A model generated the notes under the pieces. It saw only the letters and a list, made by a program, of their open reading frames with translations, was not told the DNA's origin and made no database searches. Made by a program: the position numbers and the translations under genes. A stretch of DNA of 64,000 nucleotides. It comes from Sordaria brevicollis (taxonomy: Eukaryota; Ascomycota; Sordariomycetes; Sordariales; Sordariaceae). The stretch spans positions 1,178,001-1,242,000 of the forward strand of contig JAUTDP010000007.1 in NCBI GenBank assembly GCA_033439795.1. The letters are read 5' to 3'. Shown one piece after another: positions 13,350 through 27,425 of the stretch; the stretch's first letter is position 1; the number at the start of each line of letters is the position of its first letter.

Positions 13350-15090
13350 GTAAGTAAGATTCTTATTCCTTAATTAAATTTATAGTACTAATATAATATG
13401 GGGTCTATTTCCGATTTTCCGTAGGATAAAACCGTAAATATTAAGCGCCCCGGATAAAAACCCCGGCTATAATTCCTGGTGCGGACCTATCCGCGCCGCT
13501 TTTTCGGCGTTTTATAATTACGGTATATACTTACCGCTAACGCGATTAATATCCGTCTTATCCCTTCTATTTACCGTTACGTAAGAATATTAAACCGTTC
13601 TACTTTTTTAATCCGCTATCTTATCCCCTTATTTATTACCGCCTTCCGCCTTTTACTCCCCTATTTATTTACTTTTTTAATCGCTATTAAACCTTTTAAT
13701 TATTAAACCTTCTTTTATTCTTTCTATCCTCTTCCTCCCTTTATAATAATTACGTTTTTATTATAATTTATATTAATATAAGGATTTCCTTTTCCTAAAT
13801 ATAAAAACCCCCTATCCCTTAAGCCTTTTTAAATTTTTTTTTCCTTTAATAATAATAATTATCGATTCGAAATAGTTATTCCCCGTTAAAAACGCGTTAA
13901 AACATTTTATAAAATAATAAAAACCTCCAACGAGGATAAGGGCGAAAATTCGTTTCCTTTTTGCCCTCCTTCGTTAACCCTTATATTTAATACGATTAAT
14001 ATTAATATTAAAATTAATTTTAAACGTATTATTAAATACTTTATTAATAATAAATTCTTTTATATATTAAAAAAAGGGTAAATCTTCCCTCCGTTATATT
14101 CTATCTTTATATTAATTTCTCCGAAATTATATCCGTACTCCTTTATATTTCGCCTATACTTTTTAATTAATTAAAGCCCTTTTTGCCTTCCCGGCCGTCT
14201 TAGGTTATAATATTTATATAGAGGCCGTTATTAAATCGATTTATTATATTTTTAATTACCCGAGTAAATTATTATTTTTTATATCGTTAATATCTTTTAC
14301 TTTAATTCGTTTTTAAATAAATTTAATTAAATTATTTAATATATTTTAATAATTTCGCGTTATATAATTAATATATTTCGCGGCTTTTACGATTTCCGTA
14401 ATACCTTTTAAAAGAAGGTCGTTAATAAAAATCTAATTAATAGCGAATTTTATAATTATTTTATTCGCCTCCGTATTATTATTAAGGAGTTTACCGGCGC
14501 GATTCGCCTTCGTTTTATTAACGACGGCTTTACTAGTATTTTAAAATAGTTTATTCGCTATAGAAAGTAATCGGTTAACGATTATTTTTAAAAAGGCTAT
14601 TACGAATGCTTCCTTTTTAATAAAAATAATTTAATTAGCAATTATATTCTTTTAAATAATATCCCCCGTAATAATAGTAATAATTTACCCCGTAATAGTA
14701 GCGGTAATTTATTTCGTAGTAGTAATTGTAGAATTCCCCCGAATAGTAGTAATATTTATATACCTTCTCGTAATAATTCTCTAATAAAAATTAATTCGCC
14801 GGTTATTTATCCTACTAATCCTATTCTTATTAATAGTAATTAATTCGTTTAATATTAATTCGTAATTAATATTATACGTTAATATATTCATTAATTCGAT
14901 AAATAGAGCCGTTTATTCGCCGATAATAATAAAATACTAAAGGCTTTAATTAATTATAAAAAGAAGTAATAATTAAATAAATCGTCGCTTTCGTAGCCCA
15001 ATAGATTTTTAATTAAATAAAAATCCTCCTTCGTCTTTATTTTAATATATTAATAAATAAAAATAAAAGAAAAGGAAGAAAAGAAAATTA

Positions 15091-18000
15091 AAAGTAGCGA
15101 GCAAATTCGTTTCGCTATTTTTCTTCTAATTTGATTATTAAATAGTATTTATTTAATTATCCTAACCGAAATATTTATAATAAAATTCTTTCGGCTTTAA
15201 TTTTATTATTTAAATAAATTTAAAATTATTTTTACATTTGCAGTTAATCGGTTATTACGAATTATATATTTATAATCCGGAGATATTCGAATATAATATA
15301 ATAGAATGTTTCTTATTTTAATCTATATAAATAAATAAGGGTATCGATATTAGGGATTTTCTTTTAGAAAAAGAAAGCCCTAAAGCCGATTACCTCCATT
15401 CTCGTTTAAATGAAGAGGGAATTTTTCGTTTTCGTTAATAGATAATAATTTTTATTATTTTCCGAAAATTAGGTTCTTTTCCGCTTTTTTTTTTTTTAAC
15501 CGATTATATACCGTTTTATTATAGTATCGTTGAATTTCGGGTCGAAGTTAATAATTATAAATTTATACTACCGATTTAATTTAATTACTATTATTATTAA
15601 TTAATAATTATAATATAATATTTATTTTCTTTTTATAGCGTTTTTTAATTATATTTTTCAATCGAAGGTTAAAGGTTCCGGCGGTTATAATAATTAAGCG
15701 AATACGCCTATTACCGGGGGCGGTCCCGTTATAATCGCTATAAAATTCTCTATTAATATTTATTTTTCCGTTTATTTAATTTTAGTAGTACCGCTTTTTA
15801 ATTTATTAATAAATAATCGACCTTTTATTTATTTTATTTAAATATAATTAATTACTTAAATTATTATTCTTTAAACGAATTTAATTTAATTTATACGGGC
15901 GAATTTCTTTTCGAAAACCCTTACCTATTTATTAAAATAAAGGTTGAATAGCGGGTAAAAAATTTCCGTTTTAAAATTCTATACCGGTATAGTTTTATAT
16001 ACCCTAGCGACGATTTTTAAATATTTGGTTTAATATTTAATTAATCCGATTATTATCTTTCGGGATTTGCTATATATTTTTATCGGTTAATAAAAAGTTG
16101 AAACTTTATATATAATTACGCTTTGAATATATTTGGTATAAATCTCTTTCGTACGAACGAAAGAATAATTTTAAGTTTTTGTAATTAATTAAGTTAATAT
16201 ATTCATTTAAATTTTTATTTTTTTTTTAATAACTTTTGCGTAAATTCGATAATTGAATTTACAATTTAATTAAATACTTAGGAATTTTATCGATTCCGTC
16301 GGTTAAAATATAATATCCCTAAATTAAAGAGTTTCTATTCTTAATACCTTCGTCCGTATAAAATATATTAATTTTATTTTATTCGTTTCGAATTCTATAT
16401 TTTTCTCCTTTATTTATTTAAAGTAAATTTCCTATATTATTTAAAATATCCTATAATTCTCTTTAATAATTTTTACTACAACGATAATATTAATATTATT
16501 AGCGAAGCCGATTATAATTATATTTTTAACCGTAATTAATTTATAATATAATAGGGTAATAAAAAGGATAAAAAGAATTAGGGAAAGGGGGGAATTTTAG
16601 GGTATTCCGGCTTTTATAATATAGGGAGCGGATATTTCGTCGTCGAAAAAAAAGGAACCTCTTCGTCCGTTAACGAAATTCGCTATTTATTTGAAAATTT
16701 ATTATAAGAGTCGTATTTCTTATAAGGTATATAATAATTATTTATAATTAATTTTATTAAATACGTTTTTAAAATTAAAGAGTATTAGTAATATAATAGT
16801 TCCGAATTTTTAAACCGTATATATAATATCTATAATAACATAGATAGTAAATTCGGTCGAATAATTTATCTAATTACCTATTTAACCCTCTAATAAGAAA
16901 TTAAATTCTTTTACGGTTTAAATAAATTTTTTAATAATAAACGTTTTAAGGATTTTCTTAACGTTATTTAATAATGAAATTAGCTTTTATACGCCGGTTA
17001 ATTTTTATTATACGGCGGTTTTTCTTAATTTTTTAAAAACGATTACTTTTACGTTTTTAAATTATTATAAGAAGTATTTAAAACGAAAATTCGTAATTAC
17101 GAAAGCGGTTATAATTTTTTAAAATAATTTTTTATAAATTTTTAAAAATTTATTCGAATATTAATTAACGTTTAATACTTTATTCGGAATTATCCGAGAT
17201 AAAATTTCCTAAATATCCTTTTCGGTAATTAATTCGTTAATAAATAATAAATTATTAATATTTAAGGGAAGGGTTTAATTGGGTAAATAATTTATAGGGA
17301 TATTTACTTTCGGGAAGAAATATTCGGCGAGAATATTCGTTTTATTATTATAATTTTCGATTTCTTTTATTCCTTTATATTATTTAAAAATTAGGAATTT
17401 AGGCGGGTCTATTAATAAATAGCTTTAGGTACGGGCTTATTTTTCGAGGGTTTAAAATTTATTTAAATTCTTCGATGCCTTTTCGACGTTTTTTTATTAT
17501 ATTATTTATTAAATTTTTATATTAATCTTTCTTTTTTTTATTAATATTTCTACAAATTTTATTTAATTCGAAGATATTTTTTCTTTATATTATTTTTATT
17601 ACTTCCGCTTTATATTTTTCGTCGCTATTTTATATTTTAGCGTTTATTACTTTATTCTTCTCCTTCGATTTTTCTTTTAATATAGGACGAATTCCTCTAC
17701 TATATTTATAAATTTTTTATTAAATTTATTAAATATAAATTCTAATTCCTCTTTTATATTAATTTTCGCTAGGACCGAAATCCGTTATAATATTACTTTT
17801 TATACCTTTTCCGTATTTATTAAATTCTAATTATAATTTTCTTTTACTTTTATTTTTTTAACCTTTTTTTTAATATAAATTTAAATTTTTTAAGGATAAT
17901 AGTCCGAGCCGGTTTATTCGTACCGTTACGCCCCCTAATATTCGGTTTCGATTTTTAATGTTATTTATACGTAATTGATTATTTTATTTCTCTCTTCCTA

Positions 18001-18545
18001 TATTATATTATTTATACGGGTCGATTTCCCTTTAAAGGTAACGAATTATATATATTACCGTTATATTTATATAAGGAATTTTTCGGCTCTTAAGTTAATT
18101 TTATTCTCTAAATCCTAATCGGGATAATAAAGGTTAAAATTTCCGATAATTACGATTTAATATTTTACTAGGGGCTTTTTTTCGAGGAATTCGAAGAGGG
18201 GAAACCTTTATTCGTATTCTAATATTCTATACGTTTTAATAAAAGAATAAATCGAATAAACGGTTAATAATTCCTTTAAATTTTTAAACGTTATAAAAAC
18301 TTAATCTTTTCTAATATAGAAATTTAAATCCTTAAAATTCTATTTTTTATTTATATAAATAACCGCTTTCCTTTTTTTTAAATAATTTATTTCAATATAT
18401 TTATTACCCTATAAATAATAAATATCTTCGTTTAAATTCCTACCCAGCTTTTAGATCGCTATAATATTATAAATCTCCTCTTATTCGAATAGTAATTTCC
18501 TTCTTTCGTATAATTTCCCTATATTTTAATAAAGTATTTTTAATT
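15091..18545 (-). pseudogene. LINE-6 ORF2 remnant (endonuclease and reverse transcriptase)
   Basis: Minus-strand homology to LINE-13 ORF2 runs over the full length. The RT catalytic box is Phe-Ala-Asn-Asn at 16509-16495; both Asp to Asn changes are G-to-A transitions. Coding similarity resumes on each side of many TAA/TAG codons. Boundaries are taken by offset from LINE-13 and may be off by tens of bases. Confidence 0.7.
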
Positions 18546-18550
18546 AAATT

Positions 18551-20258
18551 ATTAATTATTCTATAAAGGAATATTTTTTAACCCTACGGGCGGAGTAGGA
18601 ATAGGAATTTTTTCCTTTTAAGTAATTAATTTAGCGGTAGTAATTAAGCCGGCGCTATTTCGAATACCCGAGCCTTAAGAATTTATAAATATATTTATTA
18701 GGCCTTTAACCGTTAATTTCGGTTTAGTAAAAGGCTTATTAATCTATTTACGGGTACGGCCTCTATTTCTACTTTTAAATTCCTTTTTATAAATAATAAT
18801 AATACGGACGGTAAGGGGGGCGTTAAAGAAATTAATATTTTTATTATTTTTTACTACTACCAGCTTTAATATAATATTTTTTTTAAAGTCTTTTTAATAT
18901 ATAAATAAATATAGCCTTTTAATATACTTTATAATAGCCTTCGCGATAATTTTTTTAAAAATAGGGTATATTTTCTTTTCGAAGGCGTAATACTTATACT
19001 TTTTATATAAAATATAGAAAATTAACGATTTATTTTCGTTAAATAAGTAATTTATTTCTTTAAAGCAATCTTTATTATATTTATCTTTATTATAATATTT
19101 ATAAACGTTAACGTTATAATAGAATTTCTTTAAATATTTTACGCCCTAATAAATAAAATATTATTAAACATTAATCGAAAAGGTAAATAATTTATAAATA
19201 TATACGCCGCTTTCTTAAAAGAAGAATTTTTTACGGAGAGTTTCGGCTATTTTTATAATTATAACCTCTATTATAAAGAATCCCCTATTTTCGTTAATTC
19301 TCTTTTTCTATAGGCGTATTTTAATAATAGAAGCGGTTAAATTCGTTTATTATATTTTATAAGTAATATCCTTTATTTTTATATATTCGGCAATATTCGT
19401 TTAAAGGAACCCCTTAGCAATTAATATAATAATATTTAAAAATACGAACGCTTTTTCACTAAAGACTTTTTTAGCCTAAACTTAATATTATTAATATTAT
19501 TCGCGTATAATATTATTAAATATAATTTTATAATCTCTAATTATAAATAATTTTATAGTAGTTCGTATAATATTAAAGGTGCCGGTCTTTAGGTCGCGAA
19601 ATATTTTTTCAATTTAAATCTTAATTTCTTCGTTTATTCGCTTCGAATATTAAATATTAATTATAATATTTCGAATAAGGAGGGTACAATTGTAATTAAT
19701 AAGGAGTATTTTCGGGGGGGGGTAATAATTATAATATATTAAGGGATAGACCCGGTTTTAAGAAAAATATTTTTTATAATTCCGGCCTATATTTTTAACG
19801 CTTTTTTAGCATTCTTTTATAATTTTTATAGGATCGTCTTTTTTAAATCGTTAAAATCCTTTTTAATAATAATTTAATTATTATTAATTTTATTAATTTC
19901 GGGGTATATTATTTTATTTTTCTTTACGAAGATTTTTGTATATTCGTTAAATAATTTATAAACTTAATTATAATCTTCGAGCGAAATAGTATTGTAGTCC
20001 GAAGATTTATTCGCTTTAATAATAAATTTTTTTATAATTTTATTATTTTTTTACGTTTTTTCCGAAATTTTTACGGCGTACGCTATATTAAGGTTATTAT
20101 ATATTGAGAGTTTTGCGAGCGGGTTATAAACGCTATTTTCGAATCTATAATTACTATTATTAATCGCTATCGGTAGTAACGATATATCGTCGTCGTTATA
20201 ATCGTCGTAGGATATTGTAAGGGACGTAAAAGACCTTTTTAAATCGATTCCCGTTATC
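18551..20258 (-). pseudogene. LINE-6 ORF1 remnant (Gag-like protein)
   Basis: This is the first ORF of LINE-6, inferred by offset and similarity to LINE-13 ORF1. Acidic stretches near the N-terminus are still readable between stop codons. There is no intact motif to confirm a nucleic-acid-binding role. The start is not determinable. Confidence 0.55.
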
Positions 20259-20333
20259 GGTTTTCGTTTTAGAGCGCTCCTCGATTAGAAATCGGCGTTT
20301 CCGGTTCTAAAGCTAATTTATTTAATAACGTTA

Positions 20334-23300
20334 TATATAAATAATATTAATAATATTAAACTTGGGCTAAAAAAATCTTTAGCGAAAAAGCGTTCGTATT
20401 TTTAAATATTATTATATTAATCGTTAAAAGGTTCTTCTAAATAAATATCGCCGAATATATAAAAATGGAAAATATTATTTATAAAATATAATAAACGAAC
20501 CCGAGTACCTTTATTATTAGAATATACTTATAAAAAAAAGAATTAGCGAAAATAAGGGATTCTTTATAATAAAAATTATAATTATAAAAGTAATCGAAAT
20601 TCTTTATAAAGGATTCTTCTTTTAAAAAGGCGGTATATATATTTATAAACCGTTTACCTCTTCGGCTAATATTTAATAATATTTTATTTATTAGGGTATA
20701 AAATATTTAAGGAAATTCTATTATAATATTAATATTTATAAATATTATAGTAAAGATAAATATAATAAAGATTATTTTAAAGAAACGAATTACCCGTTTA
20801 ACGAAAATAAATTATTAATCTTTTACGCTTTATATAAAAAGTATAAATATTATACTTTCGAAAAGAAAATATACCTTATTTTTAAAAAAGTTATCGCGAA
20901 GGCTATTATAAAGTACGCCGAAAGGCTATACTTTTTTACGTACTAAAAAGACCCTAAAAGAAATACTATATTAAAACCGGCGGCGGTAAAGGACGATAAA
21001 AATATTAATTTCCTTAACGCCCCCTTTACTATTTATATTATTATTATTTATAAAAAGGAATTTAAAAGTAAAAATAAAGGCTATACCTATAAATAAATTA
21101 ATAAACCCTTTACTAAACCGAAATTAATAACTAAAAGCCTAATAAATATATTTATAAATTTTTAAAGTTCGGGTATTCGGAACGGCGCTAATTTAATTAC
21201 TATTATTAAACTAATTACCTAAAAGGAAAAGACTCCTATTCCTATTCCGCCCGCAAAGTTAAAAAATATTCTTTTATAAAATAATTAATAATTTAATTAA
21301 AAATATTCTATTAAAATATAAGGAAATTATATAAAAGAAGGAAATTATTATTCGAATAAAAGGAAATTTATAATATTATAACGATTTAAAAGCCGGATAG
21401 GAATTTAAACGAGGATATTTATCGTTTATAGGACGGTAAATATATTGGGGTAAATTATTTAAAAAAAAGGAGGGTAATTATTTATATAAATAAGAAATAG
21501 AATTTTAAGGACCTAAATTTCTATATTAAAAAAAATTAAACCTCCGTAACGTTTAAAAATTTAAAAGAACTATTAATTATTTACTTAATTTATTCCTTTA
21601 TTAAAACGTATAGAATACTAAAATACGAATAGGGGTTTCCCCTCTTCGAATTTTTCGAAGAAAGACCTCTAATAGGATATTAAATTATAACCGTCGGGGA
21701 TTTTAACCTCTATTATCCTAATTAGGATTTAAAGAATAAAATTAACTTAAAAGTTGAAAAATTCTTTATATAAATATAACGGTAACGTATATAATTTATT
21801 ATTTTTAAGGAAGAACCGACTTATATAAATAACGTAATATAAAAAGAAAAAAATAAAATAATCAATTACGTATAAATAATATTAAAAATCGAAACCGAAT
21901 ATTAAAGGGCATAATAGTACGAAGAAATCGGCTTAGATTATTATTTTTAAGAAATTTAAATTTATATTAAAAAAAAGGTTAAAAAAGCGGAAATAGAAGA
22001 AAATTATAATTAAAATTTAATAAATATAGAAAAAGTATAAAAGGTAACATTATAATAAATTTCGGTCTCGGCAAAGATTAATATAAAAGAGGAATTAAAA
22101 TTTATATTCAATAAATTCGATAAAGAATTTATAAATATAGTAAAAGAATTCGTCTTATACCGGAAGAAAAATCGAAGGAGAAAAATAAAATAATAAACGC
22201 TAAAATATAAAATAACGATAAAAAATATAAAATAAAAATAATAGAAGTAATATAGAGAAAGAATATCTTCAAATTAAATAAAATTCGTAGAAATATTAAT
22301 AAAGAAAAAAAGGATTAATATAAAAATTTAATAAATAATATAATAAAAAAGCGTCGAAAAGGCGTTGAAGAATTTAAATGAATTTTAAACCTTCGAAAAA
22401 TAAGCCCGTACCCAAAATTATTTATTAATAAACCCACCTAAATTCCCAATTTTTAAATAATATAAGGGAATAAAAAAAATCGAAAATTATAATAATAAAG
22501 CGAATATTTTCGCCGAATATTTCTTTTTAAAAATAAACGTCCTTATAAATTATTTACCCGATTAAACCCTTCTTTTAAATATTAATAATTCGTTATTTAT
22601 TAATAAATTAATTACCGAAGAAAATATCTAAGATATTTTATTTCGAATAACCCCGAATAAAATACTAAATATTAATTAATATTCAAATAAATTTTTAAAA
22701 ATTTATAAAGAATTATTCTAAAAGGCTATAACCGCTCTTACGGTTACGAACTTTCGTTTTAAATATTTCTTATAACGGTTTAAAAACGCGAAAATAATCG
22801 TTTTTAAAAAATTAAAAAAGACCGCTATATAATAAAAATTAACCGGCGTATAAAAGCCAATTTTATTATTAAATAACGTTAAGAAAATTTTTAAAGCGTT
22901 TATCGTTAAAAGATTTACCTAAACTATAAAAGAATTTAATTTCCTATTAAAAGGCTAAATAAATAATTGGGTAGGCCGTTCGACCGAATTTACTATCCGT
23001 ATTATTACGGATATTATATATACGGTTTAAAAATTTAAAGCCGTTATATTATTAATACTCTTTAATTTCAAAAGCGTATTTAATAAAATTAATTATAAAT
23101 AATTACTATATATTTTATAAAAAATACGATTCCTATAATAAATTTTTAAATAGGTAATAAATTTCGTTAATAAACGAAAAGGTTCCTTCTTTTTCGACGA
23201 CGAAATATCCGCTCCTTACGCTATAAAAGCCGGAATACCCTAAAGCTCCCCCCTCTCCCTAATTCTTTTTATCCTTTTTATTACCCTATTATATTATAAA

Positions 23301-26300
23301 TTAATTATAGTTAAGAATATAATTATAATCGGCTTCGTTAATAATATTAATATCGTCGCCGTAACGAAAATTATTGAAGAGAATTGTAAGATATTTTAAA
23401 CGGTATAAAAAATTTACTCCGAATAAATAAAGGAAAAAAATATAAAATTCGAAACGAATAAAATGGAATTAATATATTTTATACGGACGAAAATACTAAA
23501 AATAAAGATTTTTTAATTCGGGGATATTATATTTCGACCGACGGAATTAATAAAATTCCTAAATATTTAATTAAACCGTAAATTCAATTATTAAACTTAT
23601 ATAGAAATTATTAAAAAAAAATAAAAATTTAAATAAATACGTTAATTTAATTAGCTATAAAAATTTAGGGTTATTCCTTCGTTCGTACGAAGGAAATTTA
23701 TATTAAATATATTCGAAGCGTAATTATATATAAAGCTTTAACCTTCTACTAATTAATAAAAATATATAATAAACCCTAAAGGATAATAATCGGATTAATT
23801 AAATACTAAATTAAATATTTAAAAATTATCGCCGGGGCGTATAAAATTATACCAATACGGAACCTTAAAATAAAAACTTTTTACCCGCTATTCGACCTCT
23901 ACTTTAATAAATAGGTAAAAATTTTCGAAGAGAAATTCGCCTGTATAAATTAAATTAAATTCGTCCGAAGAATAATAGCTTAAATAATTAATTATATTTA
24001 AATAAAACGAATAAAAAATCGACTATTTATTAATAAACCGGAAAATAATACTATTAAAATTAAATAGGCGGAAAAATAAATATTAACGGAGAATTTTATA
24101 ATAATTATAACGGGACTGCCCCTAATAACGGGCGCACTCGTTTAACCGTTATAATTACTGGAACCTTTAACCTTCGATCGAAAAGTATAATTAAAGGACG
24201 CTACGAAGAGAAAATAGGTATTATATTATAATTATTAATTAATAATAGTAGTAATTAAATTAAATCGGCGGTATAAATTTATAATTATTAACCTCGACCC
24301 GAAATTTAATAATATTATAATAAAACGGTATATAATTAATTAAAAAAAAAAGAAGTGGAAAAAAACCTAACCCTCGGAAGACGATAAAGATTATTATCTA
24401 TTAACGAAAATAAAAAACTCCCTCTTCGTCTAAACGAGAATAAAGGTAATCGGCTTTAAAGTTTTCCTTTTTTAAAGGAGAATCCCTAATATTAATATAC
24501 TTATTTATTTATATAAATTAGGACGGGAAACGTTCTACTATATTATATTCGAATATTTCCGGATAATAAATATATAATTCGTAATAACCGATTAGCTATA
24601 AACGTAAAAATAATTCTAAATTCACTTAAATAATAGGATTAAAGCCGAAAAAATTTTATTATAAATATTTCGGCTAAAATAATTAAATAAATACCGCTTA
24701 ATAATTAAATTAAAAGAGGAGCGGTGAAATAAATTCACTTATTATTCTTAATTTTCTTTTCTTCCTTTTCTTTTACTTTTATTCACTAATATATTAGAAC
24801 GAAGACGGGGAAGGATTTCCATTTAACTAAGAATCTATCGGGCCACGAAAATAACGATTTATTTAATTATTATTTCTTCTTACGATTAACCAAAGCCTTT
24901 AATATTTTATTATTATTAGCGAATAAATAATTCTATTTATCGAATTAACGAATATACTAATATATAATATTAATTACGAATTAATATTAAACGAATTAAT
25001 TACTATTAATAAAAATAAAACCGGTAGGATGAATAGCCAGCGAGTTAATCTCTATCGGGGAATTACCACGGGAAAGTATACGAATACCGCTACTATTCGG
25101 AGGAATTCTACCGCTACCGCTACGAAATAAACTATTATTACTATTATAAAGCAAATTATTACTACTATTATAAGGGATACTACCTAAAGGAATATAACTA
25201 CCGATTAAACTATTTTTATTAAAAAAGAAAAATTCGTAATAACCTTTTTGGAAATAATCGTTAACCGATTATTTTCTATAGTAAATAAATTACTTTAGGG
25301 TGTTAATAAAATTATTGCTAATAAGGCGAAGGCGAATCGCGCTGGTAAATTTTTTAGCGATAATATAAAAGCGGATAAAATAATCGCGGAATTCGCTATT
25401 AATCGGGTCTTTATTAATAACCTTCTTTTAAAAAATATTATAAAAATTATAAAAGCCGCGAAGTATATCGATTATATAATATAAAATTATTAAAATATAT
25501 TAAATAGCCTAATTGAATTTATTTAAAGACGAATTAGAATAGGAAACGTTAATAATATAAAAAATAGCAACTTATTCAAATAATTAAAGATATAATAAGT
25601 CGATTTAATAATAACTTCTATATAAATATCGTAATTAAAGATAGCCGGGAAGGAAAAAAGGGCCTTAATTAATTAAAGGGTATAAATAAAATATAGAAGA
25701 GTATAAATATAGTTTCGGAGAAGTTAACGTAAAAATAAAACGTAGCGGAGGGAAAATTCACCTTTTTTCCGGTATATAAAAGAATTTATTATTAATAAAG
25801 TATTTAATAATACGTTCGAAATTAATTTTAATATTGGTATTAACCGTATTAAATATAGGGGTTGGCGAAAAAGGGTAAAAGGGAAACGAATTTTCGCCCT
25901 TATCCTCGTCGGAAATTTCTATTATTTTACAAAGCGCTTTAACGTATTTTTAATAAGGAATAGCCATTTTAAATCGATTATTATTATTATTAAAGGAAGG
26001 AAAAGCCTAAAAAAGCCCGGGGGATAAGGGGTTTTTATATTTAGGGGAGGGAAATCCTTATATTAATATAAACCGTAATAGAAATATAATTATTATAAAA
26101 GGAAGAAAAAGATAAAAAAAATAAAAGAAAATTTAACGGCTAAGAAATTTAATAATAATTAAAAAAGTAAATAAACGGGGGAGTAGAAGGCGGAAAGCGG
26201 TAGTAAATAAGGGGACGGGACGGCGGAATAAGAAAGCGGAGTAGTTTAATATTCTTATATAATAATAAATAAAAAGGATAAGACGGATATTAATTGCGTT

Positions 26301-26490
26301 AGCGGTAAATATATACCGCAATTATAAAACGCTAAAGAAGTAGCGCGGATAAATCCATGCCGGGAATTATAACCGGGGTTTTTATCCGGGGCGCTTAATA
26401 TTTACGGTTTTATCCTACGGAGAATCGGAAATAAACCCCATACTATATTAGCGCTATAAATTTAACTAGGGAATAAGAATCTTACTTTAC
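20334..26490 (+). mobile_element. LINE-5 piece 2 of 2: rest of ORF1, ORF2 and 3' end
   Basis: It continues LINE-5 from the duplication at 20319-20333 to the family 3' terminus AATCTTACTTTAC. The two pieces sum to about 6.97 kb, the full length. ORF1 ends near 21289 and ORF2 spans about 21295-24749, followed by the 1.74 kb segment after ORF2. After the 3' end the sequence switches to an internal part of the family (LINE-4). Confidence 0.87.
21295..24749 (+). pseudogene. LINE-5 ORF2 remnant (endonuclease and reverse transcriptase)
   Basis: The endonuclease region is recognisable around 21690-21900. The RT box preceding the catalytic site reads close to GIPxSSPLS near 23235, and the catalytic box is Phe-Val-Asn-Asn at 23334-23345 (ancestral FADD). 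After the RT comes a thumb-like region with readable Tyr/Lys/Arg-rich segments up to about 24100, then a C-terminal region ending near 24749. Interruptions are TAA/TAG codons at former Gln or Trp positions. It shares its frame and order with LINE-13 ORF2. Confidence 0.78.
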
Positions 26491-27425
26491 CCTATAAAAA
26501 ATATAATTCCTATAATAAATTTTCGAATAAATAGCGAATTTTATTAATAAATAAAAAGGTTCCCTCTTCTTTAATAACGAAATATCCGCTCCTTATGCTA
26601 TAAAAGCCGGAATACCCTAAAGCTCCCCCCTTTCCCTAATTCTTTTTATCCTTTTTATTACTTTATTATATTATAAATTAATTACGGTTAAAAATATAAT
26701 TATAATTAATTTCGCTAATAATATTAATATCGTTATTATAATAAAGATTATTAAAGAGAATTATAAAATACTTTAAACGGTATAAGAAATTTATTCTAAA
26801 TAAGTAAAGGAGAGAAATATAGAATTCGAAGCGAATAAAACGGAATTAATATATTTTATACGGATAAAAATATTAAGAATAAAAATTCTCTAATTCTAGG
26901 ATATTATATTTTAATCGACGGAATCGATAAAATTCTTAAATATTTAATTAAACCGTAAATTCAATTATTAAACCTATATAAAAATTATTAAAAAGAAAAT
27001 AAAAATTCAAACGAATATATTAACCTAATTAGCCGTAAAAATTTAGGGTTACTCCTTCGTTCGCGCGAAAAAAATTTATACCAAATATATTCGAAGCGCG
27101 ATTATATATAAAATTTTAGCTTTCTACTAATTAATAAAAATATATAATAAACCCCGAAGAATAATAATCGGATTAATTAAATATTAAATTAAATATTTAA
27201 AAATCGTCGCCGGGGCGTATAAAATTACGCCGGTACGGAACTTTAAAACGGAAATTTTTTACTTACTATTCGACCTCTATTTTAATAAATAGGTAAAAGC
27301 TTTCGAAGAGAAATTCGCCTATACGGATTAAATTAAATTCGTCTAAGGAATAATAGTTTAAATAATTAATTATATTTAAATAAAACGAATAAAAAGTCGA
27401 TTATTTATTAATAAATTAGAAAATA
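26491..27425 (+). mobile_element. LINE-4 piece 2: RT region
   Basis: It matches the family from about offset 3594, in the middle of ORF2. The RT box reads FANN (26711-26722). It is interrupted at ATTAGAAAATA (27415-27425) by LINE-7; the same 11 bases recur at 28475-28485. Relative to the 24-bp stub at 12517-12540, about 1.1 kb of LINE-4 (offsets about 2465-3594) is missing around LINE-5. Confidence 0.75.

Larger units (their letters stand above)
13350..20318 (-). mobile_element. LINE-6: full-length LINE copy, minus strand
   Basis: This 6,969-bp copy has exactly the length of LINE-3 and is nested in LINE-5 ORF1 with a 15-bp TSD. The tail complement (GTAAGTAAGATTC) is on the left and the 5' terminus complement (GGTTCTAAAGC) on the right. 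By homology ORF1 is about 20258-18551 and ORF2 about 18545-15091. The RT box reads FANN (16509-16495), with both catalytic Asp codons changed to Asn. It is younger than LINE-5 and carries no further insertion. It is extinct as an autonomous element. Confidence 0.9.

Noticed and set aside
26133..26321. 62-codon open frame on the minus strand
   Set aside because: It lies in the 3' segment of LINE-5 and is not open over this length in the parallel copies; composition is typical of RIPed AT-rich DNA.
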